Shown here: in pieces, positions 1-11,277 of the stretch
Numbering within the stretch: the stretch's first letter is position 1
Layout of the letters: each line of letters opens with the position of its first letter
NCBI GenBank assembly: GCA_021234155.1
Contig: JAJEKV010000017.1
Span: 5,261,388-5,325,387 of the forward strand
DNA length: 64,000 nucleotides
Source: Isoetes taiwanensis
Lineage: Eukaryota; Streptophyta; Lycopodiopsida; Isoetales; Isoetaceae
Direction of reading: 5' to 3'
Notes under the pieces: generated by a model
Databases searched by the model: none
Told to the model about the DNA's origin: nothing
Seen by the model: only the letters and a program-made list of their open reading frames with translations
Translations under genes and position numbers: made by a program

Positions 1-439
1 ATGATGTGCTTCGTTCAGTTAGTATTATAAGAGAAAAGCAAAAGGAATGGAAAAGGAAAGGAAAAAGAACTTATGAGAAAATGGGAAGGGTGGAGAAAGG
101 TGAAAGGGAAGGGAAAAAGCCGTCAAAAAGGGAAAAATAGGGGAAGGAGAAAAGGAAAGAAAAGAGGGAGGAGAGAGAGAGAGGAATTAAAAAGAAATAA
201 AAAAAAGGAGAGGGAGAAAAGTAAAAGCGGGGAAAATAAGAAAAGGGAAAAAGTCACGTAAGAAAGGAAATGAGAGAAAAAAAGGATATCTGAGGATAGA
301 GCAAAGGGAAGGTTATCAAATGCACCGAAACCTCTTATAGCCTAGATATGATGGACTTGGTTATTGAGTCTACGGTGGAATGGGTTTTCAAATCACAAAT
401 ATTCCCAACATTTGCCCACGACAGCAATTCATTACTGAG
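1..439 (+). mobile_element. Helitron H1, 3' part only (polypurine type II tail)
   Basis: The window opens inside a polypurine tract (1-290). It is followed by a type II tail: GGTTATCAAATGCAC near 312, CTAGATATGATGG near 343 and ACAAATATTCCC near 396. The same tail occurs inverted at 34931-35100. The expected terminal hairpin is decayed (GCCCACGACAGC) and is followed by CATTACTGAG at about 430-439, where intact relatives have CATTACTAG. The next base pair starts another Helitron (H2 at 441), so the two lie head to tail. The 5' part lies outside the window. The assignment rests on shared tails and termini; no coding sequence is present. Confidence 0.7.
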
Positions 440-440
440 A

Positions 441-2207
441 TCTTATAGTATAAAGAGTTTTAAGCGTGTGTGTTTGCATCAAACCCTAATTTAGATAGTT
501 GAGATTGTGGGTGCATTCAAAGGCGAGATTGCTCATACAACTTCCTACCGTGATTAGCCCGCTTCTTTCCGATCTCTTAAGAGGAAGGGGAATAGCGGAG
601 AAAGGAGGAGCAAAGTGAGAGGCAAAAAGCCTGAGTAAAAGGAAAAACGGAGAAAGAAAAAGGGAAAAGGGGAAAAACACGAAAAAGGGAAAAAGAAAAA
701 AGAAAGGAGAAAAAGGAAGGAAAAAGGACACTATAAGAAAGGGAGAAGGGGGAAAGGGGTGAGGACATAATAAAGGAAAAGAAAAAGGGGAAGGAGGAAA
801 AGGAAAGAAAAAATAGAAGACAACTGGGAAAAAAGGTGAAAGGCAAAGAAAGAATTAGCGGAAGGGAAGGGAGAGACCAGAATATTGATGGAGAAGGGAA
901 AAAGGGCATGGAAAAATAGAGAAAGGGAAGGAAAAAAGGAGAGGAGGCGAAAAAGGGAAGAAATGGCGCTGGGGGAAGGGAGGAGGAGTAGAGAGGGATG
1001 AAGAAAGTGGCCTGAGGGAGAGAGGGAAAGATTGAGGAAAGGGAAAAAAAGGAAAAAGAGATGGAAAAGGGAAAAGAGCGAAAAGCAAGAAGGCAGAAAA
1101 CATGGAATAGGAAGGGGAAGGGAAGGGGAAGGATTGGGAAAGGGAGGAAGGGCATGTGAAGGGAGTCTGGATGGAAGGAGGATTGGGAGAAGATGGAGGG
1201 GAGGAAGGGAGGGAGGAGGTGGAAGGAAGGGAAGGGTTGCATGGAAGGAAGGATGGAAAAAGAAGGAAGGGAAAAGATGGGAGTGAAGGGAGGAAAAAAA
1301 GAACACTGAAGATAAGAGGGAAAATCTCTCTGGAAAGAAGAAGGAAAAAGGAGCCGCGGAAAAAGCTGGAAGAGGGAAAGGGTGAGGGAAAGGAGTAAAA
1401 ATAAAGGGAAAAGAGCATGGGAAAGAAAGGGAAAAAGCGAAAAAAAAGAGATAAGGACGGGGGAAGAGGGTAGGGAAAGAGAGGCGGAAGAAAGGCAAGG
1501 AAAAATGAAAAGTGGAAAAAAAAGGAATGGAAAATACATGAAAAGGAAAAAGGAAAAAGGAAGGGAAGGGAGGGAAGGGAGGAAGGGGAAAGGGGACAGG
1601 AAGGAAGAGATTGGGAATGATGAAAAAGGAAGGAAAGGGGGAAAAAAGGGGAGGCCCAGGAAGGGGAAGAAGAAATGGAAAAAAAGGGGCATGAGATAAA
1701 GAAGAAGAAAAGGGTGAGGAGAGGAAGAAAAACATAAAAAAGGTGGGAAAGGGGGTCTACAAAAGGGCATGAGGAAAGGGGAAGGGAAAAGAGAAAAAGC
1801 AAAAGGAATGGAAAAAGGAAGGAAAGGAAAAAGACATGAGAAAAATGGGAAGAGATTGGAGAAAGGTGAAAAGGGAAGGAAAAAGCAAATCAAAAAAGGG
1901 AAAAGGGAAAGGGAAAAATGAGAAGGGAGAAAAGAAAGAGGAGGGAGGAAGAGGGGTAAAAGAAAAAGAAAAAAAAAGAGAAGGAGAAAGAAGAAGCCAA
2001 TGTCTTGAGGAGAAAATAAGAAAGGAAAAAAGTCACGTAAGAAAATGAAAAAAAAAGGATATCTGAGGATAGAAACAAGGGAAGGTTATCAAATGCGCAG
2101 GCTTCAACGCAAACTTAGATATGATGGACGGTTAATGGTGCGAAATTTGAATGGTTTCCATCCACAAATATTCCCAACATTTGCCCAGCCAGCGGCTGGC
2201 TCGGTAG
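441..2207 (+). mobile_element. Helitron H2, non-autonomous, polypurine core, type II tail
   Basis: It starts with TCTTATAGTATAAAG directly behind H1. The 5' head (about 441-590) carries AAACCCTAATTTAGATAG and the block read in other copies as GATTGGCCATGCTCT, here altered. A polypurine core runs about 590-2060, followed by the type II tail (GGTTATCAAATGCGC, ACAAATATTCCC). The end is a hairpin-like GCCAGCGGCTGGC, then GGTAG at 2203-2207. Satellite resumes with TTGAATATAGAG, which in uninterrupted copies follows GCA, so the right edge fits A^T insertion. Reading frames of 315-438 codons on the minus strand here are pyrimidine-tract artefacts rich in F, S, P and L. The element has no transposase. 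Confidence 0.8.
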
Positions 2208-5200
2208 TTGAATATAGAGTTTAGATATATTCGTGTTCATGGGTCTTATAGGTGCCAATTGTGAATGGTTCCCGAGTGTAATAAAAGACAAGTGGGCATT
2301 AGCCATTGAATTGGAGATTAATGTATAAGTGATTTTGTGGTTCTTTGGGGTCAGACCCGGTCTCCGCAACCCTAGCAATGGGTTAACCACTGGGCACAAG
2401 CCAGCCTGACCACATCCCATCAAGCCATAACTGATACATTTACCATCTCGTGTTGCAAAGGGATCTTATGATAGTTTGTCACCCGAAGAAACACATAGTC
2501 TGGTTCACGACAACCTGATCAGCCAATCGAACCAGCTACCTACTACAAACATCTTGCTTCGGGATGTGGGATTTTTATCAACTGCGTATAAATGACGGTA
2601 TTGGGTGAATAAATAATTTATAGATATCATCAAATCTCCATAGACGAAATAAATGTCATTTAGATCACAGATTTAGCCATTAGCCATGGAATGGAATGGA
2701 TGATGGGGGATGGAGTGCGAGAGATGGTATGGATTCACTTGTAGGTGGGACTTCATTGTTAGGTTCTACTTTCAAAATAAAGCACTGTCTTATGGTTTGT
2801 TTTTGGATCCACATTCTTCATGTACGGACACATGTTATGGACAGCGTCTGGTATGATCTCCTGGCGCTCAGCGAGTAAGGTTGATGCGAGATGAATTCAC
2901 CAGGAAACTCATGGTACAAGGATAAATCTAGGATGGTGTGGTTCGGTGGGGTCAGGGCCAGGGACTCCAGGCCTGGTGGGATCAACCACTGGGCTACAGC
3001 CACAGCAATGTAAAGGAACAGGCTTTGGTAAGACATGTGTGTTCTAGTAGTTGTCAGTTGGAGTAAACCTAGGGATTTTTTTGGTTCTACAAAATGTCAA
3101 TCTTCAGTCCCGAGACCAAAAACAATATCTCTTCAGAAACTTATATGCCACACACACGACAATGATGGGCGGGTACATCACGTGTAAAATGGTGGATGTC
3201 ATGCATTGAATATAGGTTTAGATATATTAGGTGTTCATAGATGCCATAAAGTGCCAATTTTGAATGGTTTAGTGTAAAGAATGGGTGGGCATTAGCCATT
3301 GGATTGGCTTCTAAGATTAATGTCTGATTGAGTTTGTGGTTGTTGGGGTCGAGGCTCAAAAGATCTCCACGGCCTGGCGTGATTCTGCTAAACTACAGCC
3401 ACAACCACATCCCATCAATGTAACTTCAATACATTTACCATGCGATGTGAAAAAAAGGGATCTTATGAAGTAATTTGTCACGAAGAAAACACATAGTCTA
3501 CGGATTCACATGACATACAATCCTTCAATTGGAAGAAGAAAGCTACCTACAAACATCGCCCGAGGAAATCAGCGTGCTCGGAAATAAAAGCGAGGAAATG
3601 TCGGTGAATAAATAGTTGTGAATGTCGCCGTCTCCATAGGCGGAAATAGAGTATCAGCTACTTGGTGTTAGGAGTTCCTGGGTTTAGCGTAGCTATGGAA
3701 TAGAATGGATAGAGGATGAGTCTGGAGATGGTATGGATTCACTTGTCGTGGGACTTCATTATTAAGTTCTACTTTTCAAAATAAGCATGCCTTGCTTTTG
3801 AATCCACAATTCTTCATGTCTGGACCCATGTTATGGACCAGCGTCCCAGTGGGATCTCCACAGGGAATGCTCAGCGGAGAAGGGGAGTAGGGTTGAGCGA
3901 TGCAGGATGATTGCGAGGAAGCCTCATATTACAAAGAATATAAATCACAGGATGTTGTGGTTCTTTGGGGTCAGGGCGGTCTCCACGAGCCTGGCGTGGA
4001 ATTCAACCATAGGCTACAGCCACTGACAACATGAGAACAGCTTCCAGTGGAGCATCACGTATTCTAATCTTTTGAAACAGAGTAGAGCACAAAAGTTTTT
4101 TAGTTCTACAAAATATAATCTCAATGGGAACAAAAGCTCGTATCTACTAGAAACTTATATGCCGACAATGATGGGCATTTATCACATGTAAAATGAGTGG
4201 ATGTCTGCATTGAATATAGAGTTTTAGATATATTAGGTGTTCATAATAGATGTCATAAATTACCAATTTTGAATGGTTTAGTGTAAAGATAGATTGGGCA
4301 TTAGCCATTAGTTGGCTTCTAAGACTAATGTATAGTGGTTTTGTGGTTGTTGGGGTCGAGCCAAATCTCAAGCCTGGCAGATTCTGACCACTGAGCCTGA
4401 CCACAACCCGTCACGTGATATAACTTCAATACGTTTACCATCGTGTGAAAAAGGGATCTTATGATTTGTCACCGAAGAAAACACATAATCTCTGGATTCC
4501 TGTAACCTACAATCCTTCAATCGGAAGAAGCTTCCTACCTACAAACATCTTGCCCGGGAATGTGGCGGATATTTATCAGCGTGTAAATAGCGAGAAGTAA
4601 TGGAGTGAATAAATAGTTATAGATGTCATCGTCTCCATAGGCGAAATAGGTATCAAGCTGCACAATTATTTAGGGTTCTGGAGTTTAGCATTAGCTATGA
4701 ATAATAGAATGGATGGAGTCACGAGAGATGAAGAATATGGATTCACAGCAAATTGGGACTTCATTATTAGGATTCTCGGTCACGAGATGGTATGGATTCA
4801 CTGTCGTGGGACTTCAATTATTAGGATTCTACTTTTCAAAATAAGCATGCATTCTTTTGGATCCGTTGCTTCATGCGGACACATGTTATGGACAACGTCT
4901 AGTAGAATCTCCACAAAATGCTCAGGTAAGGTTGAGCGATGCCATTAAGGATGAATTCACGAAACCTCATATTACAAAGAACCATAATCAGGAATATTTA
5001 GCCAGTTCTTTGGGGTCGAGCCCACGGGTCTCCACCCAGCCTGGCAGTGGAATTCCTAACCACTAAAACTACAGCCACAACAACATAAGGGAACAACTTT
5101 AATCCAAAACTTATCGTATTCTAATCTTTTTAATTGAGTAAACACAAAGTTTTGGTTCTACAAAATATGAAAATCTTTCAATCGGAGACAAAAACAATAT

Positions 5201-6106
5201 CTACTACTAGGAAACTTATATACCGCGACAATGATGGGCATTTTTATCACATGTAAAATGAGTGGATGTCATGCATTGAATATAGGGGATTTTAAAATAT
5301 AATAGTGTTCATAGATGTCATAAAATTACCAATTGTGACAGTTTAGTGTAAAGTCAGTCGAGCATTAGCCATTGAATTAGCTTCCTAAGATTAATGTATA
5401 ATGAAGGTTTTTGTAGTTCTTGAGGTCGAGCCAGTCTCCACGGCCTGGCCGTGGGTCCCAACCGCAAACTACAACCACAGCCACATCCCACATCAATATA
5501 ACTTCAATACATTTACCATCGTGTAAAAAAAGGGATCTTATGATTATTTTGTCATAGAAAAACACATGATCTCTGGTTCATAGCTACAATCGCACAAAAT
5601 GGGAAACCGAGACTTCTACCTAAAACATATTGCCCAAGAAGGATATACAGCGGATTTTTATCAGCGATGTAAATAGCGAGGAAGTAATGGAGTGAATAAA
5701 TAGTTGTAGGTGTCATCGCGTCCATATGGGCGAAATAGGTATCAAGCTGCGAATTATTTAGGGTTCAGGTTTAGCGTTAGCCATGGAATAGAATGGATAG
5801 AGGGATGGAAGCGAGATGGTATGGATTCCCTTGTCGTGGGACTTCTTAATTAAGTTCTAATTTTTAAAATAAGCATGCCTTCGTGAGTTTACATTTTTGG
5901 ATCCATTCATGTTATGGACTGGCGTCAAATGGGAATCTCCACAAAGGAAATGCTCAACGGTAAGGTTGAGCGATGCCTTTGAGGATGGTGCGGAAGCCTC
6001 ATATTACAAAGAATATAAATACAAGATATTTGTAGTTGGGGTCGAGGAGCGGGTCTCCATAGCCTGGCCGTGGAATTCTAACCACTAAACTACAACCACA
6101 ACAGCG
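2208..6106. repeat. tRNA-His satellite, decayed block (about 4 units)
   Basis: This block holds about four copies of the 1.03 kb tandem unit, recognised by an ordered set of words: ATAGATGTCATAGAGTGCC, GGCATTAGCCATTGAATTGG, AAGGGATCTTATGAT, GGAATAGAATGGATAGAGG, AAAATAAGCATGCC and CATATTACAAAGAATAT. Copies differ by many small substitutions, insertions and deletions. Eight eroded minus-strand tRNA-His remnants sit at about 2337-2412, 2939-3003, 3335-3398, 3956-4024, 4340-4410, 5007-5079, 5413-5480 and 6030-6102. Most have lost the GTG anticodon loop (CCTGG in its place on the plus strand) and the T-arm. No gene is supported. Confidence 0.85.
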
Positions 6107-7460
6107 TGTTTGGCGTGGATTTAGCGATGTCGCGTTGCGATGAGCGACCTTGTATTTTGGCTGGCGGCGTTGGCCCAGCCGTTCTTGGCGTGGCGACCGC
6201 GTAAACAACGTCGTTCACGTGTATTTAAAAAAAATTATTTATTTTTTATTTTTTTAAATTGAAAAAATAATAATAATACATTTATTATTAATGGAAGTTA
6301 ATACATTTAATTTAAAACTATATAAAATGAATTTAACCAAAAAAAAATATAAGATTTTAACGTCATTAAATGATAATCGGCTTAAATATATTAAAAATAC
6401 AAAAATAAATGAAACCCCAATTTTTTTTAGCTAAATACATTAATCAATAAATTAAGCTAAAATACATTAATCAATACATTAAGCATATTGAAAATTAAAT
6501 GCTTGGTACAAAGGTGGCAAAGTTGTTTTGCACAAACAAGCGCATTTGCTAGGAGTGTACATGCAAAACAATAAATTCAATGATTAGTAAAATATTAGTA
6601 TAAATAAACAACTTAAAGGAAAAAAAATATGGAAAATCAATGGGGAGGGTGGTTTCAATAGCGTCCCCTTCTTGGATAATAATTTAACCTAAATAAAGCA
6701 TTAGTATTTTATTAAGCGTATTGAAAAAAGTAAATCCTTACACTGGAAGAGGTGCCAACTTGTTTTGCAAGAACAACACATTTTGCTAGGGTGTACATGC
6801 AAAACAAAAAAATTCAATGATTAGAAAGAAATAGTATAAAACAACTAATAAGGAAAAATTTTGGAAAAGAAGAAGGGTCTAAATCTTTTAACGGCGTCTT
6901 CTTAGATGGGAAAAAATTAGAAGAAGAATGGAAGAATTCCGAAGAAAAGGCTAAGAAAGAAGAGGAGGAACCGAAAATGGGAGGAAGAATCTGAAGAAGA
7001 TGAAGCGCAAAGAGGAGGAGTTAAGGTAAAATTTGAATAAGAGGAGGAAGAAGTAGTATAAGAGGAGGAAGAATCGAAGAAAGAAGATGACAAAGGGAAT
7101 GGAAGAATATGAATGGAAGAAGGATGCAAGAATGGAAGAAGAAGAATGAAGGTTGAAGGAAGAACAAACAACAAATACAAAAAGCCCTAAATATACCCAA
7201 AAACAAGTTTAGATTCAAAAAACGAGGTTGGTTGATCCGTACACATACCTTATGAAACTTGTCTTACACTTAGAATAGACCCCAAAGTAGATCGCGAAAA
7301 ATCGCCTCAAAAGCGGCTCCTCCATAAGCTTTGCTTGCTTTCGAAAATAAGCGGCGGGATTACGCTGTTTTTCGATTAAATCCGCAGTCGTCGTTCACGA
7401 CAAAAGCGTCGTTGAGCAGCGGCGTTTTGTAGCAACGTTGTTTTCGACGACCATTTTTTT
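6107..7460. mobile_element. Unclassified insertion with GC-rich edges and AT-rich core
   Basis: Satellite stops inside the A-type spacer (CAACCACAACA at 6096-6106). GC-rich sequence follows (6107-6220), then a very AT-rich core, then another GC-rich stretch (7270-7450). The word CGTCGTTCACG occurs near both edges in the same orientation (about 6209 and 7387). Inside, about 190 bp is duplicated directly (6480-6670 and 6714-6905; shared TGTACATGCAAAACA and AATTCAATGATTAG). A purine-rich stretch at 6900-7160 resembles a short version of the tracts elsewhere. I see no terminal inverted repeat, LTR or coding domain. It could be a decayed DNA transposon or part of a composite reaching to 10484. Confidence 0.4.
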
Positions 7461-7860
7461 TTTTTTTGAATGCATGTACACTTGATACATGGGTTTATTT
7501 CTTGGATAGGGGTTTAGTTGACTTGCTACACCCGTTAAAGTTATGAAATATACCACCATGAAAATGTTCAATGTTTTGTGGTACATCCGATTTGAGCTAT
7601 GAGGGTATATAATCGATGATGATAACTAGTAATACCTTACACCTTCTCGATAACTAATACCTTACCAACACGCAAAGATGTGTTTATCTTAAAATCTTAT
7701 TTTTGTTAGATTTAAAAGGTTAGGTTTCCACCAATAGTATATATTATTTCGTGTTGGCTTATTCTGACGACATATATATATATTTTTTCATTTTGTCCCC
7801 GCTGAGAACTAATACCCTACCAACATGCGAAGATGTAGTTTATCTCCAACATGCAGCATG
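7461..7860. other. Intervening AT-rich sequence with a short direct repeat
   Basis: Non-satellite DNA between the GC-edged insertion and the triplicated repeat. A segment with AACTAATACC, CTACCAACA and GCGAAGATGT is present near 7650 and again near 7807, about 155 bp apart. TA-rich sequence lies at 7735-7790. No gene is seen. Confidence 0.4.
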
Positions 7861-10484
7861 TATGTTGGCGATGACTTAGGATGCTAGCTGACAAAAATCA
7901 AAATTTAAGTCCGTTACTATGCATTAATTCTGATTTACGAATATCTTGCTCTTGCAAAGCGGGCCTTGACTTCTAAGCGCCACAGCGGAGGGTACGGGTC
8001 AAACTCCATTCCAGTCGGTTCCCCTTGCTGCGTTCTCAACTGCATGTGATTGGCCCGTCCGTCCCAAAGTGCACCAAAACTCGGCACCCAAAACTCAAAC
8101 CACTGCTAGAACACGGCAGCTCTTAGGGGTTTTACGTTCGGGGCTCTATGCTTGTCGAATTTGACTAGGACCTTTGGCAGGTGTCTTGGCGTATAGGGGT
8201 GTTGGCCTTGAGCCACGGACCCAAAAAACCGCGGCTGACTTGCCCAAAAGTCCTCTCGAAGGCCACGGCCGACGGGCAACCTTCCCTCTCCGGGAACCGT
8301 GATACATCTGCCAATGGACTCGAACATCGACATTGCCTAAAGGGACCAATTTTTGTGGCGAAGCCCGCCTTCTCGAAGCGCCAAACTACTTCGTAGTCAA
8401 TTGGCTCAGGAGGTGGCTGCTGAATCTTGCAATATGGACATAAGTGTTTTCTTTCTTTCTGCAAAGCCCGGCCAGGTGTAACTTGGTCCCTAGGGTAATT
8501 TTGGCATTCCGGACAATGTGGCGAGAATTCGGATCGGCATTTTGGAGCCTCACTTAATGTCAAATGCGACAAAACACTTTGTTTTTCTACTTGTCGCCCG
8601 CCGGGGGCGCTTGTGATTTGATATGTTCTCCCGGGGCCGGATGTTGGATTTTTTGGACCTTCTCGGACCCGGAGTTCCTGGAACAAAGGATTCAATGGTC
8701 GGATCGAGGCAAGAGATCGGGGAGTGTGGTCTTTAAGCGTACACCCGTGGGGCTTGTTGCCCGAGGAAAAGGCTGCCTCGGGAGCTTTGGGGCTCGCCTC
8801 ACGGGGTTCGGACTCTCCCCTCTAATGGGAGGCCTTCAAGGTCACGGCCTTGTTTGGCTTGGGCAAGTGTGCCCATTCGGTACGCCTTTCTTGAGTGCCG
8901 GGCCATTCTGAGTGCAAACTATTTAGTCTGAGCCATATCCAGAATTTTGAAAGTTAGCTGTATGTTGGCGATGACTTTAGAAGCTAGTGACCAGTAATTT
9001 AAGTCCATTACTATCCGTTAATTAATTCTGGGAATATCGCTCACGCAAAAGCGGCCCTCCGACTTCCTAAGCGCCACAGCAGGTACAGGTCCAAACTCCA
9101 TTCCGTCGGTTCACTGCCAGCGTTCTCAGCATGCTGTTCGGCCCGCATTCAGTGCAAAGAGACTGGCTTCCGGCACCGGCAAACCCCTGCTACTCTTTGG
9201 CGGCTCACTGGGGTTTACACGTTTCGGGCTTTTCTATCATATCAGATTTGGCTAGGACCTTGCCTTGCGTGTCTTGACGTGGGGGTGACCCGGCGCGGGC
9301 TACGGACCCTAAAACCACCGAGCAGGCGGCCCCAAAATTCCTCTCCAGAAGGCCACTGGCCGACCAGACGGAGCAACTTCCCTTCTCCCGGGCAAGTGAT
9401 ACATCTCTGCCAATGGTTTCAGGCATCGACGACATTGCCAGGGACTGGTTGCCAGCGAAGCCCTGCTCGGCGTAAAGCTCTCTAAGCCATCGCAGCGCGG
9501 TCGTGATCGATGGCCTGGGGGTGTTGATCTTGCCAGCGGCGAGTGTAACTTGGTCCTAAGGGTAATTTTGGCATTCAGGACGATGTAAGCGGTCGGATCG
9601 CCAGGCACCCGAACCTCCGCAATGTCAGCGACAAAACACGCTTTTGGTTTCTAACGCTGTCGCCGCCGGGGCCTTGTGATTTGATATATTCCTCCGGGCC
9701 GGATGTCGTGGCCCGGATTTTAGGACCTTCGGTTCGCCAGACGAAGTTAGCGGTGGGATCTGGTCGAATCCAGGAGTGTGTGGTCTTTAGCGTCGCCCCG
9801 GTCTGTGTACCGGGGAAAGCCGCGGGAAGCTTGGGGCTCGCCTCCTGGGTTCGGACTCCCTCTAATAGGGAGGCCTTGCGAGGTCCAGCCTTGTTGACTT
9901 GAGCGAGTATTTGACTCGGCTGCCAGGCCCATTCTAAAATACAAACTCTTTTGATCTAAACCTTGTCGAATTTTTGAAGGGTTAACTGTATGTTTAGTAA
10001 CACAGGAAACTAAATGCGACAAAATCAATTTAAGTCAGGTACTAGCCATTAATTCTGATTCACAGATCTCTTTAACTAACACCGCCGGGCCTTGACTTCT
10101 ATTTTATACAACCAGGTCTGAGTCAAACTCAGGTAGGCTCAGTTCCTTGCTTCGTGTTCTGCATGTGATCGGCCCGTCCTAAGTGCAAGACTAAAGGCAC
10201 AAACTTTAAAACAGAGCCCTGGGGAACTGTCAACTCATAGGGTTTGTTTGGAGGCTTCTGCCCAGTTTGACTAGGACCTTCGTGTCTGGCATGAGGGTGT
10301 TGTGTGAGCTTGGACCCTAAAAACCACCCGAGGCAGCTGCCCCAAAATCCTCTCCCAGAAGGCCACAGCGACCGGACGAACCTTCCCTCTCCCGGAACCG
10401 TGATTTGTCTCTGCCAATGGACTTAGAGCGTCCGAGAAGTACCCTAGGGACCAAGTTTTTGTGGCCGAGAAGCCCATGTTTTGG
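7861..10484. repeat. Tandem repeat, about 1.05 kb unit, two and a half copies
   Basis: Three successive units start at about 7861, 8961 and 9989, marked by TATGTTGGCGATGACTT (altered in the third), then AATTTAAGTC and CATTAATTCTGATT, then GGGCCTTGACTTCTA. Later landmarks recur in the same order: CTAGGACCTT, GGACCCTAAAAACC-like, CTTCCCTCTCCGGG-like and TCTGCCAATGG. The third copy is cut at about 10484, where satellite resumes with TTTTGGATCCAC. Copies are strongly diverged. GC content is well above that of the neighbouring satellite. The origin is unknown; it does not resemble the satellite or the Helitrons. Confidence 0.6.
8165..8695 (-). pseudogene. Unrecognised reading frame with paired CxxC motifs, in tandem repeat
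   Basis: A 176-codon open frame runs from an ATG at 8695 to a stop at 8165 within the first 1.05 kb unit. The translation has CPEC at residues 61-64 and CPYC at 86-89 (C-x2-C-x21-C-x2-C), followed by a CRC at 122-124. That spacing would suit a zinc-binding knuckle. Unlike most frames here its composition is balanced. The equivalent sequence in the second unit (about 9205-9608, minus) keeps related words but is broken by frameshifts, and the third unit is worse. I do not recognise the family. It may be a captured gene fragment; expression is doubtful. Confidence 0.25.
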
Positions 10485-11277
10485 ATCCACAATTTTGTGT
10501 GGCGGACATGTTATGGACAACATCTAGTAGAATCTCCACAAAGGAAATGCTCAGCAGTAGGTTGAGCGATGCCTTTGAGATGAATTGCAGAAAACCTCAT
10601 ATTACAAAGAATATAAATACAAGATAATTTGTGGTACATTTGGGGTGGGAGCCCAAGTCTCCATGACAACCCATAGAAATTCTAACCACTAAACTACAAC
10701 CACAACAACATAGGAAACAACTTTTAGTAAAACATCACCGTATTCTAATCTTCTAATTGGAAGTAAACTGAAGTTTTGGATTTTCTACAAAATATAATCT
10801 TTCAATCGAGGGCAAAACAATATCTACTAGAAACTTATATGCCACGACAATGATGGGCATTTTTACATGTATAAAATGAGTGGATGTCATTGCATTGAAT
10901 ATAATTTTTAGATATATTCGTGTTCATAGATGTCACAAGTGCCAATTTTGAATGGTTTAGTGTATGTAACACGGTGGGCATTAGCCATTGAATGGGCTTC
11001 TAAGATTGTAATGTATAGTGAGTTGTTGTGGTTCTTTGAGGAAATTAGAGAAAGGCCATATCTCCGCGGCCACAGCGTGGAATTCTTCACTAAACTACAA
11101 CCCACAGCCATCCCATCAATGCTAACTAGTACATTTACCATCGTGTGAAAAAGGGATCTTATGATGAATTTTATGCAGAAGAAACGCAATCTACGGATTC
11201 CTTCAATCGAAACAAAGCTTCTACCTACTACAAGCATGTTGCCTGGGGTATCGCGGATTTTATCAGCAATGAAGTAA
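10485..11277. repeat. tRNA-His satellite block, decayed
   Basis: Satellite resumes at TTTTGGATCCAC and continues through one unit to GAAGTAA at 11271-11277, where Helitron H3 begins. Eroded minus-strand tRNA-His remnants lie at about 10632-10699 and 11027-11104. The second keeps a recognisable anticodon-stem region (CCACAGCGTGG on plus) but has lost the T-arm. Nothing else is seen. Confidence 0.8.

Noticed and set aside
577-1893. 438-codon minus frame read as a membrane protein
   Set aside because: Hydrophobic F/L/S/P runs come from the CTT/TTC/CCT codons of the tract, and the frame lies wholly within Helitron H2.
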